DNA from: Paracoccaceae bacterium
GTDB taxonomy: Bacteria > Pseudomonadota > Alphaproteobacteria > Rhodobacterales > Rhodobacteraceae
NCBI GenBank assembly: GCA_003250135.1
Contig: QKHF01000147.1
Coordinates: forward strand, 1-5,559
Length of the DNA: 5,559 nucleotides
Direction of reading: 5' to 3'
Below the pieces are notes generated by a model. The model was not told the DNA's origin and made no database searches. It saw only the letters and a list, made by a program, of their open reading frames with translations. A program made the translations under genes and the position numbers. Positions 1 to 5,559 of this stretch are shown in pieces (the first letter of the stretch is position 1; each line of letters opens with the position of its first letter).

Positions 1-593
1 AGTCGGGCCGCCGCCCAGCCGAACGCGGCGTAGCGCTCGCTGCGGTGGCCGATCATGGAATCCGCCGTGTTGACCGCCTTGTAGATCAGGACGCCCGGCA
101 GTCCGCCGATCAACAGCCAGAATGCGGGGGCGACGACCCCGTCGGAGAAATTCTCGGCGGCGGATTCGATGGCGGCGCGGGCGACGCCCGCCTCGTCCAG
201 CGCCTCCGGGTCGCGGCCGACGATCAGGGAGACCGCCTTGCGGCCGGCGGCGAGGCTTTCGCGCAGACCGGCGGCGACGGCGCAGACATGGTCGACCAGG
301 CTCTTGTGGGCGAGGAGGATCGCGCCGCACAACATCTCCCAGAACGGGCCAAGGGGGAGGGCGGCGATCAGCCAACCCAGCGCGCCCGCGCCGAGGAGGA
401 GGATGAGCGCGGCAGCGAAGCCTTTCATGCGCCGCGCCCTGGGCGCGCCCGCGTTCAACGCCGCCTCCAGCGCGCCCACCGCCCGGCCTATCAGCACCGC
501 GGGGTGGGGGATGCGGTCCCAAAGCCATTTCGGCTCGCCCAGAGCTGCGTCCAGCACCAGCGCGGCGAAGAGGATCGCGGCGTGAGAGGTCAC
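1..593 (-). CDS. cbiB: Adenosylcobinamide-phosphate synthase CbiB (CobD in Pseudomonas/Rhodobacter naming), 3'-truncated by the window edge
   Basis: Integral membrane enzyme of late cobalamin synthesis that joins (R)-1-amino-2-propanol phosphate (or aminopropanol) to adenosylcobyric acid to give adenosylcobinamide phosphate. I translated the minus strand by hand from a GTG at 593 and obtained 197 open codons. The family signature is clear: AIESAAENFSDGVVAPAFW at residues 140-159, then YKAVNTADSMIGHRSERY at 171-188. Near the N-terminus is LDAALGEP (14-21), followed by IPHPAVLIGR (28-37). Hydrophobic stretches at about 5-18, 59-79 and 155-171 fit membrane segments. Family members are usually about 300-330 residues, so roughly a third is missing beyond position 1. 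The GTG start overlaps the cobC stop (GTGA, 590-593), and an AAGGA ribosome site lies at 603-607 with 9 bases of spacing, inside the end of cobC. This indicates an operon and probable translational coupling. Identity is near certain from the motifs; the exact start is slightly less so. Confidence 0.95.
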   Translation of the reverse strand, partial: MTSHAAILFAALVLDAALGEPKWLWDRIPHPAVLIGRAVGALEAALNAGAPRARRMKGFAAALILLLGAGALGWLIAALPLGPFWEMLCGAILLAHKSLVDHVCAVAAGLRESLAAGRKAVSLIVGRDPEALDEAGVARAAIESAAENFSDGVVAPAFWLLIGGLPGVLIYKAVNTADSMIGHRSERYAAFGWAAAR

Positions 594-1582
594 GCGCGCC
601 AGTCCTTCAGCGCCGCCTCCAGCCGCGCCCAGTCCGCCTCCGGTCCCGGTGGGGCGATGCGCAGCCAGTCGCGGCGATAGGTGAAGATGCGGGTCCAGAT
701 TTGGCGCTGGGCGAGATGGTCGTGCAGTTGCGCGGCGTGGAGTGTCTGGACGAGGCGGAACAGCGTCGTGCCGCCCGCTACATCCAGCTCCGCCTGACGC
801 ATCAGCGCGTTCAGCCGCTGCGCGTCGCGGAACAGGCGGGCGCGGGTCTCCTCGGCCCATGTCTCGTCTGACAGCGCCGCTATCCCGATCTCGATGGCGG
901 GGCCGGAGACCGACCACGGCCCGAGCGCCTGCCGAAGCTTCAAAGCGGTTTCAGGCCCGCAGATCGCGAAGCCGAGTCGGACGCCCGCCAGCCCATAGAA
1001 CTTGCCGAACGACCGCAGGACGATCAGGTCCTCAGCTCCCGCATATGGGCAGAGCGACATTTCCGGAGTCACGTCGCCGAAGCTTTCATCGGCGATGGTC
1101 AGGGGCCGTCTGCCGGCGAGCGCCCGCGCGTCGCCCGGCGTCCAGACCGCGCCATCCGGGTTATTCGGGTTGACGAAGACCAGCGGGACGCCGTCGGGCG
1201 GGTCCGCTGTCTCAATCACTTCGCGGCCTGTCGCGCGGAAGCTGGCGGCGTGCTCGTTATAGGTGGGCGAGAGAATCGCCACCGGGCCGGGCGGGGTCAG
1301 GCCCGGCATCGCCTGAATCAGCGCCGAGGCGCCGGGCGCGGCCACCACCTCCGCCTCCTCGGCGGCGGAATAGGCGCGTCGGGCGGCCTCCTCCAGCGCG
1401 GCCAGGCGGTCGGCGCCGGGCAGGCGCGTCCAGCAGGATGCGGGCAGGTCCGGGACTGGGTAGGGGATCGGATTGATGCCGGTCGAAAGATCCAGCCAGT
1501 CCGCAGGCGCGCCGCCATAGCGCAACGCGGCGGCGTGAAGGTCGCCGCCATGGTCGCGTTTGTGGGTCTCGCTTGCCGCCAT
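590..1582 (-). CDS. cobC: L-threonine-O-3-phosphate decarboxylase CobC (equivalent to Salmonella CobD)
   Basis: PLP-dependent, fold-type I (class I/II aminotransferase-like) cytosolic enzyme that decarboxylates L-threonine phosphate to (R)-1-amino-2-propanol phosphate, the linker used by CbiB in the next gene. Numbered from the chosen ATG the protein has 330 residues, normal for the family. Visible motifs are HGGDLHAAA near residue 11, LSTGINP (32-38), NPNNPDG (138-144), the PLP-contacting Asp165 in IADES, the Schiff-base lysine Lys194 in SFGKFYGLAG, Arg202 in GVRLGF and a carboxylate-binding-type Arg308 in WLRIAPP. An in-frame TTG start exists at 1618, but the ATG at 1582 has a GAGG ribosome site at 1592-1595 with 9 bases of spacing, and the 12 extra residues are basic and not family-like. 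It is the first gene of a cobC-cbiB operon and is divergent from the threonine kinase gene, which makes its substrate. Confidence 0.95.
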   Translation of the reverse strand: MAASETHKRDHGGDLHAAALRYGGAPADWLDLSTGINPIPYPVPDLPASCWTRLPGADRLAALEEAARRAYSAAEEAEVVAAPGASALIQAMPGLTPPGPVAILSPTYNEHAASFRATGREVIETADPPDGVPLVFVNPNNPDGAVWTPGDARALAGRRPLTIADESFGDVTPEMSLCPYAGAEDLIVLRSFGKFYGLAGVRLGFAICGPETALKLRQALGPWSVSGPAIEIGIAALSDETWAEETRARLFRDAQRLNALMRQAELDVAGGTTLFRLVQTLHAAQLHDHLAQRQIWTRIFTYRRDWLRIAPPGPEADWARLEAALKDWRA

Positions 1583-1665
1583 GCGCCACTGCCTCGCCCG
1601 GCGCGCGCCCCGCGTCAAGACGGGACGGGCTTTTCGCCGCCCTCGCCCCGCGCTATCGAGGCGCG
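1583..1665. promoter_or_regulatory. Divergent intergenic gap between cobC and the threonine kinase gene
   Basis: These 83 bases must hold the start signals for both directions unless transcription comes from elsewhere. The gap is very GC-rich. Ribosome sites are visible at both ends: GAGG for cobC at 1592-1595 (minus) and GAGG for the kinase at 1658-1661 (plus). A TTGACG resembling a -35 box lies on the minus strand at 1613-1618, but no -10 partner sits at 16-18 bases. On the plus strand, TTTTCG (1631-1636) and TATCGA (1654-1659) have 17-base spacing but match poorly and would place the transcript start at or after the ATG. The gap is too short for a cobalamin riboswitch, and I see no B12-box-like element. 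Its regulatory role is inferred from position only. Confidence 0.4.
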
Positions 1666-2544
1666 ATGATCGCGTCGCGCCATATCCCGCCTCCGCGCCC
1701 GGCCCACGCTCGGGTGCATGGCCATTGCGGCGAGTTGCTGCAAGGCCGCCTCGGTCCCGGCGGGCCGGTGGCGCTGGTCACGCTGCCCTGGCCGGAGCTG
1801 GAGGCGCGGGCCTGGTTCGCGCCGTCTCCCTGTGCGCCGTTGCTGGTGCGGGTGAGGGCCCCGGGCGCGCATGACCCGCAGGTCGCCAGACGGGCGGCGC
1901 GGGCCGCGCTAGCGGCGCTGGGGCGCGCGGGTTGGGGCGGGCGGCTGATCATCGCCAATCCCGCGCCGGTCGGTGGAGGGGCGGGGTCCTCCAGCATGGA
2001 TGCGCTGGCCTCGATCCGGGCCGTCGCGGCGGCCTTTGGCGTTCAGTTCGGCGCATTGCGGGAGGCGGCGCTTTCGCTGCAGGCCGAGGGCGCCGTGGAC
2101 CCGCTGATGCATGACGCGCCGGTCCTTTTCGCGTCGCGCGAGGGGCGGGTGTTGGCGATGCTGCCGCCCGCGCCTAAATTACTCGTAGTGGGCGGATTTG
2201 ACGGACCGGGTCGAGAGACGGCCTCAGCCGCTCCCAGCGATCTGGACGTTACGGATTTGGCGGCGGGGCTCACTCGGGCCTTTGCGGATCGTGATCTGGA
2301 GGAGATCGGCCGGGTCGCCACCTTCTCGGCCGAGGCGGATCAGGCGCAAAATCCCAAACCGCACTGGGCGGAGATCATGGCGCTCGCCAAGGAGACGGGC
2401 GCGCTCGGCGTCGCGGTCTCGCACAGCGGTTCGGCGATCGCGCTGCTGTTCCCGCCGGGCGAAGGTGGGGCGGCGCGCGCGGCTCTGGCGGGGCTGGCCG
2501 AGATGGGCGTCTCCGCGCCGCGGCTTTTCCGCCCTTTCGGCTGA
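1666..2544 (+). CDS. bluE: GHMP-family L-threonine kinase, PduX/BluE type (cobalamin synthesis)
   Basis: Predicted cytosolic kinase making L-threonine-O-3-phosphate from L-threonine, the substrate of CobC encoded divergently next door. The 292-residue protein opens with HGHCGELLQG (18-27), matching the CGELIQG signature of PduX-type kinases. The GHMP phosphate-binding loop follows as PVGGGAGSSSMDA (101-113), fitting PxxxGxGSSx, with Ala106 where many GHMP kinases have Leu. A third glycine/serine motif, GVAVSHSGSAIALLF, lies at 248-262, and AVDPLMHDAPVLF at 143-155 may contribute acidic active-site residues. The ATG at 1666 has GAGG at 1658-1661 (4-base spacing, short). The frame stays open upstream to 1573, but that would overlap the cobC start and adds unrelated basic sequence. 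Rhodobacterales are known to use BluE as L-threonine kinase and to keep blu genes near cobC/cobD. The family fold is clear; the choice of bluE over pduX as the name, and threonine as substrate, rest mainly on context. Confidence 0.85.
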   Translation: MIASRHIPPPRPAHARVHGHCGELLQGRLGPGGPVALVTLPWPELEARAWFAPSPCAPLLVRVRAPGAHDPQVARRAARAALAALGRAGWGGRLIIANPAPVGGGAGSSSMDALASIRAVAAAFGVQFGALREAALSLQAEGAVDPLMHDAPVLFASREGRVLAMLPPAPKLLVVGGFDGPGRETASAAPSDLDVTDLAAGLTRAFADRDLEEIGRVATFSAEADQAQNPKPHWAEIMALAKETGALGVAVSHSGSAIALLFPPGEGGAARAALAGLAEMGVSAPRLFRPFG

Positions 2545-2555
2545 GCGATTTTTTT
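2497..2555 (+). terminator. Weak candidate terminator at the 3' end of the threonine kinase gene
   Basis: Bases 2497-2509 can pair with 2530-2541: GCCGA with TCGGC and GGGCG with CGCCC, joined by a G-T wobble, an A-T pair and one bulged T. The 20-base loop contains a smaller CCGC/GCGG hairpin. A run of seven T lies at 2549-2555. The weakness is the 7-base gap (2542-2548) between stem and T run, since intrinsic terminators normally have the T tract directly at the stem. The stem lies within the last codons of the kinase gene. It could simply reflect GC-rich coding sequence. Confidence 0.25.
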
Positions 2556-2601
2556 GGTTTTGGACCTTCCGGATTGATAGTCTGATTTGGGGAGAGTTCC
2601 T

Positions 2602-4350
2602 ATGGAACGCAGACTGGCGGCGGTGCTCGCTGCGGACATGGCGGGATACAGCCGGCTCATGGAAGCGGATGAGCAGGGCACGCTCGCGCGCCTCAGGACC
2701 CATCGCATCGAGTTGATGGACCCGTGCATCGCCAAGCATCACGGCCGCATAATCAAGTCGACCGGCGACGGCTTGCTGGCCGAGTTCCCCAGCGTGGTCG
2801 ACGCGGTCGCCTGCTCGCACGAGATCCAGACGCGCATGAAGCGGCGCAACGCGGACGTCGCCTGCGAGGCGCGTATCGAATTTCGCATCGGCATCAATCT
2901 GGGCGACATCATCTTCCAGGACGACGATATTTTCGGCGACGGCGTGAACATCGCCGCCCGGATCGAGCCGTTGGCGGAAGTCGGCGGCGTCTGCGTGACC
3001 TCGGCCGTGCGCGACCAGGTCGCCGATCGGCTGGAGCTGGGATTCGACGATCTGGGCGAAAAGCAGCTCAAGAACATCAGCCGCCCGGTGCGGGTCTACC
3101 GTGTCGAGATCGACGGGGACGCCGACGCCGGCGCGGGCGCCGGGGCCGATCAGCCGAAGCGGGAGGTCAAGGCGGCCACGAAGCCGACCGTCGCCGTGCT
3201 GCCCTTCGCCAATATGAGCGGCGATCCCGAGCAGGAATTCTTCGTCGACGGGCTGACCGAGGACATCCTGACCGAACTGGCGCGGCACCATGAGTTGTTC
3301 GTGATCTCGCGCAACTCCAGCTTCGTCTACAAGGGTCAGTCGGTGAACATCCGCGAGGTCGCCCAAAAGCTCGGCGCGCAGTATCTGGTTGAGGGCAGCG
3401 TGCGCAAGGCGGGCGATCGGGTGCGCGTCACGGTGCAGCTGATCGACACCGCGACCGATGCGCATATCTGGGCCGAGCGTTACGACCGCAGGCTGGACGA
3501 CATCTTCGAGCTTCAGGACGAGGTGACCTCGGCCATCGTCGCCACGCTGCCGGGCCGGGTGGAGGCGGCGCAGCGCGACCGGATCGCCCGCAAGGCGCCG
3601 TCCAACATGGCGGCCTATGAACTGGTGCTGGCCGCCAAAGTGCTGCATCACCGCTCGACGCGGGAGGACAACGCCAAGGCGGAGCAACTGGCGGCTCGCG
3701 CCATCGCGCTGGACCCGGATTACGCTCACGCCCACGCCTGGCGCGGCTGCGTCATCGGACAAGCCTGGGTCTATAGCTGGGGCGAGGACAGGGACGCGCT
3801 GTGGGACGAATGCGTCCGCGAGGTGGAGATCGCGCTGTCGCTCGACGACAACGACGCCGACGTGCACCGCATCCTAGCGGCCATCAAGGTCGGGTCGAAC
3901 GATCTGGCGCAGGCGCGGCACCATCAGGAGCGCGCGCTGGCGCTGAACCCGAATTACGACCTCGTGGTGGTGCAGCAGGGAGAGCTGTTCACATGGCTCG
4001 GCCAGCCGCTGGAGGGGATCGAGTGGATCCGGAAGGCGATGCGCCTGAATCCGCATCATCCCGAGCGTTTCTGGAGCCATCTCGGCAAGGCGCATTTCGC
4101 CGCCAAGCAGTATGCGGAGGCGATCGAGGCGTTCATGCATGTCTCGGTCAAGGATCAGTTCCAGCACGCCTTTATCGCCGCGGCCTATGGCTGGCTTGGC
4201 GATGCGACCGCAGCCGAGGCGCATCTGATGAAGATGAAGGCGCTGGACCCGGCGTTTACGTGGGAGACGCTGGCGGAGACGCTGCATTATGCCCGGCCCG
4301 AGGACACAGAGCATTTGCGCGAGGGGCTGGCGAAGGCCGGGCTCTCCTAG
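2602..4350 (+). CDS. Class III adenylate cyclase with TolB-like domain and TPR C-terminus
   Basis: Predicted soluble signalling enzyme converting ATP to cyclic AMP. Of 582 residues, about 1-170 form the class III cyclase domain: metal-binding Asp12 (AADMAGYS) and Asp56 (KSTGDG), the adenine-selecting pair Lys52 and Asp109 (DDIFGDG), and transition-state Asn116 and Arg120 (VNIAAR). The set is complete, so activity and ATP preference over GTP are expected. An Ala/Gly/Asp-rich linker (171-187) leads to a TolB-like N-terminal-type domain at about 195-316 (VAVLPFANMSGDPEQEFFVDG, VEGSVRKAGDRVRVTVQLID, HIWAERYDR). TPR-like helix pairs with 'A-LDPDYAHA' or 'ALNPNYD' endings follow from about 335 to 560. 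No signal peptide or membrane segment is seen. The ATG at 2602 has GGGGAGAG at 2589-2596 with 5-base spacing, better than the in-frame TTG at 2587. This three-part format is common in Rhizobiales and Rhodobacterales; the sensed signal is unknown. It follows the kinase gene by 57 bases on the same strand, but nothing links it to B12 function. Confidence 0.92.
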   Translation: MERRLAAVLAADMAGYSRLMEADEQGTLARLRTHRIELMDPCIAKHHGRIIKSTGDGLLAEFPSVVDAVACSHEIQTRMKRRNADVACEARIEFRIGINLGDIIFQDDDIFGDGVNIAARIEPLAEVGGVCVTSAVRDQVADRLELGFDDLGEKQLKNISRPVRVYRVEIDGDADAGAGAGADQPKREVKAATKPTVAVLPFANMSGDPEQEFFVDGLTEDILTELARHHELFVISRNSSFVYKGQSVNIREVAQKLGAQYLVEGSVRKAGDRVRVTVQLIDTATDAHIWAERYDRRLDDIFELQDEVTSAIVATLPGRVEAAQRDRIARKAPSNMAAYELVLAAKVLHHRSTREDNAKAEQLAARAIALDPDYAHAHAWRGCVIGQAWVYSWGEDRDALWDECVREVEIALSLDDNDADVHRILAAIKVGSNDLAQARHHQERALALNPNYDLVVVQQGELFTWLGQPLEGIEWIRKAMRLNPHHPERFWSHLGKAHFAAKQYAEAIEAFMHVSVKDQFQHAFIAAAYGWLGDATAAEAHLMKMKALDPAFTWETLAETLHYARPEDTEHLREGLAKAGLS

Positions 4351-4712
4351 TCCCTGAGCGGCGGCACGCGGCTGACGAAATGGCCCTTCACGCCCTGCGG
4401 CCATTCGCGATAGGGCACCACCCCGGTCTCGCTGCCCGCATACTTCGTCGCATATTCGACCAGCGCCTCGGCCGCCTCGGGCTCCGGGTCGAAGCGGCCC
4501 AGCACGTAGGTGATCTTGCCGGGCTCGGCGATCGCCGCGTTGCACCCATGTCCGCAGCCCATCAGGCAGGAATGGCGCTTCACGCGCACGCCGCCGCCAT
4601 TCGCCGCGCGCTCCACATGTTCGGCGAAAGTCTCGCCCGCGGTGCGGCCGTTGCGGATCTTCTCTTCGTCCGAGAAGCCGCAGGTGTCGCAGACGAGGAT
4701 GGTGGCGGTCAT
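4347..4712 (-). CDS. DUF1636 family protein, predicted metal-binding / [2Fe-2S] thioredoxin-like ferredoxin type
   Basis: A small cytosolic protein of 121 residues, function not established. It carries five cysteines in the pattern expected for metal or iron-sulphur binding: Cys8 and Cys11 (VCDTCGF) and Cys49, Cys53 and Cys57 (SCLMGCGHGC). This layout and the sequence match DUF1636 (predicted metal-binding proteins), which resemble thioredoxin-like [2Fe-2S] ferredoxins and are often found near cobalamin genes in Rhodobacterales. The ATG at 4712 has GGAG at 4720-4723 with 7-base spacing; an in-frame ATG at 4742 would add ten residues but has no visible ribosome site. It lies 61 bases downstream of the glutathionyl-hydroquinone reductase gene on the same strand, so the two may share a transcript. 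Its stop shares the CTAG at 4347-4350 with the convergent cyclase gene. Family assignment is from memory of the motifs; a role in B12 or redox chemistry is inference. Confidence 0.85.
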   Translation of the reverse strand: MTATILVCDTCGFSDEEKIRNGRTAGETFAEHVERAANGGGVRVKRHSCLMGCGHGCNAAIAEPGKITYVLGRFDPEPEAAEALVEYATKYAGSETGVVPYREWPQGVKGHFVSRVPPLRD

Positions 4713-4715
4713 GGG

Positions 4716-4736
4716 CGGGCTCCAGTTCCAAGCCCG
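4716..4736 (-). promoter_or_regulatory. Small inverted repeat overlapping the DUF1636 ribosome site
   Basis: Read on the minus strand, CGGGCT (4736-4731) and AGCCCG (4721-4716) form a perfect 6-base-pair stem around a 9-base loop (TGGAACTGG). The GGAG ribosome site at 4720-4723 lies partly in the loop and partly in the 3' arm, so folding would partly hide it. This could modulate translation, or be chance in GC-rich DNA. There is no T run, so it is not a terminator. Confidence 0.3.
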
Positions 4737-4773
4737 GCACATGTAGACGCGGGCGGCGGGAGGGGCAAGCGCC

Positions 4774-5559
4774 TCAGGCCGCCGCCAGACGCTCTCGCCC
4801 GTGGGGCGCCATGAAGTCGATCTCCGGGCCAAGCGGGACCACGCCGGTCGGATTGATGGTCGAGTGGCTTTCGTAATAGTGGCGCTTGATGTGGTCCATA
4901 TGCACGGTCCCGGCGACGCCCGGCCACTGGTAGAGCTCTCGCGTATAGGCCCAGAGGTTCGGGTAATCCGCCAGCCGCCGGATGTTGCACTTGAAGTGCC
5001 CGACATAGACCGGATCAAAGCGCACCAGCGTGGTGAACAGGCGCCAGTCGGCCTCCGTCACCCGCTCACCCATCAGGTAGCGGCGGGTGGCAAGGCGCGC
5101 CTCCAGCCAGTCGAGCGCGTCGAAGAGATTCGTCACCGCGTCTTCATAGGCGGCCTGCGAGGTGGCGAACCCGGCCTTGTAGACGCCGTTGTTGACCCCG
5201 GAATAGACACGGCTGTTCACCTCCTCGATCTCGTCCCGCATCGCCTCGGGCCAGAAATCCAGCCGGTTGCCGGTGATGTGGTCGAAGGAGGAGTTGAACA
5301 TCCGGATGATCTCGGAAGATTCATTGCAGACGATCCGTTTGGTCTGCTTGTCCCAGAGGATCGGCACCGTGACCCGGCCGGTCATCTTCGGGTCGTTGCG
5401 AAGATAGATCTCTCGCAGGAAGCGGTCGTCGAACAGCGTGTCGCCGGTCGCGCCCGGCGCGTCCTCGGTCCGGAAGGTCCAGCCGTCCTCGCCCATGTAG
5501 GGGTGAACGACATCGACTGAAATATGCTCTGTGAGTCCCTTCAGCGCGCGGAAAATCAG
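4774..5559 (-). CDS. Glutathionyl-hydroquinone reductase (xi-class glutathione S-transferase, YqjG/PcpF type), 5'-truncated by the window edge
   Basis: Cytosolic thiol-transferase that reduces glutathionyl-hydroquinones to hydroquinone using glutathione. The frame is open to the right edge: translation from 5559 begins LIFRALKGL, then HISVDVVHPYMGEDGWTF, the segment that directly follows the active-site CPWAHR-type motif of this family. The catalytic cysteine therefore lies only a few codons outside the window. Of about 320 residues usual for the family, 261 are visible. Seen in order are the thioredoxin-fold VPILWD with its cis-proline (Pro66 of the visible part), the glutathione-binding NESSEI (79-84), the helical domain with YKAGFATSQAAYE, and the xi-class C-terminal HMDHIKRHYYESHSTINPTG ending in VVPLGP. 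The ATG at 5496 is internal, not the start. It is probably first in a short unit with the DUF1636 gene 61 bases downstream. Such enzymes handle quinones from aromatic metabolism or oxidative stress; the specific substrate here is unknown. Confidence 0.93.
   Translation of the reverse strand: MIFRALKGLTEHISVDVVHPYMGEDGWTFRTEDAPGATGDTLFDDRFLREIYLRNDPKMTGRVTVPILWDKQTKRIVCNESSEIIRMFNSSFDHITGNRLDFWPEAMRDEIEEVNSRVYSGVNNGVYKAGFATSQAAYEDAVTNLFDALDWLEARLATRRYLMGERVTEADWRLFTTLVRFDPVYVGHFKCNIRRLADYPNLWAYTRELYQWPGVAGTVHMDHIKRHYYESHSTINPTGVVPLGPEIDFMAPHGRERLAAA

Noticed and set aside
45..680. A 211-codon plus-strand open frame over the left end.
   Set aside because: It lies antisense to cbiB and the end of cobC, both identified by conserved motifs; its composition is typical of a shadow frame.
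1583..1665. A cobalamin riboswitch controlling the B12 genes.
   Set aside because: The gap is 83 bases, far shorter than a cobalamin riboswitch (about 200 bases), and no B12-box-like sequence is visible.
2560..2588. TTGGAC and TGATTT at 17-base spacing before the cyclase gene as a promoter.
   Set aside because: The -10 match is poor and the box abuts the ribosome site at 2589-2596, so the transcript would start inside or after it.
3121..3150. GC-rich near-repeats encoding Asp-Ala-Gly-Ala-Gly-Ala as a tandem repeat element.
   Set aside because: It is a short flexible linker between the cyclase and TolB-like domains, not a DNA repeat with regular units.
2224..3867. A 547-codon open frame on the minus strand antisense to the cyclase and the end of the threonine kinase gene.
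   Set aside because: It is a mirror of the strongly GC-biased codons of the true genes, has no recognisable domain, and lies opposite proteins with complete family motifs.
3801..4814. A 337-codon plus-strand open frame in another frame over the cyclase TPR region, DUF1636 and the reductase end.
   Set aside because: It crosses two well-supported genes on opposite strands and has a low-complexity Arg/Ala/Gly-rich product.
4801..5520. A 239-codon plus-strand open frame opposite the glutathionyl-hydroquinone reductase gene.
   Set aside because: The minus strand here encodes a clear xi-class GST with all expected motifs; the plus-strand product resembles nothing and is a codon-bias shadow.

Overview
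The window is GC-rich, tightly packed DNA of alphaproteobacterial character, most likely Rhodobacterales. I base this on the gene content: a cobC-cbiB pair next to a divergent BluE/PduX-type threonine kinase gene, a DUF1636 protein, a xi-class glutathione transferase, and a class III cyclase fused to a TolB-like domain and TPRs, a format common in alphaproteobacteria. The taxonomic call is an inference from reading; no search was run.

Left part (1-2544): a cobalamin (vitamin B12) nucleotide-loop module. On the minus strand, cobC (L-threonine-phosphate decarboxylase) is followed by cbiB/cobD (adenosylcobinamide-phosphate synthase), which overlaps it by 4 bases and runs off the left edge. Divergently, on the plus strand, lies a GHMP-fold kinase of the PduX/BluE type, predicted to make L-threonine phosphate. 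The three form a short path: threonine is phosphorylated, decarboxylated to (R)-1-amino-2-propanol phosphate, and attached to adenosylcobyric acid. Both directions must be driven from an 83-bp GC-rich gap in which I see no clear promoter and no room for a cobalamin riboswitch.

Middle (2602-4350): a soluble class III adenylate cyclase with all the usual catalytic residues, followed by a TolB-like domain and a TPR C-terminus. Its stop codon interlocks with that of the convergent gene at a single CTAG.

Right part (4347-5559): on the minus strand, a glutathionyl-hydroquinone reductase (xi-class GST), entering from the right edge without its N-terminal active-site segment, followed 61 bases later by a small cysteine-rich DUF1636 protein.

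There are no RNA genes, mobile elements, CRISPR arrays or large repeats that I can see. Coding density is very high: the gaps are 83, 57 and 61 bases. I do not see a clearly new system; the points most worth a second look are the cyclase lying between B12 genes and DUF1636, the DUF1636 protein itself, and the shared-stop arrangement.
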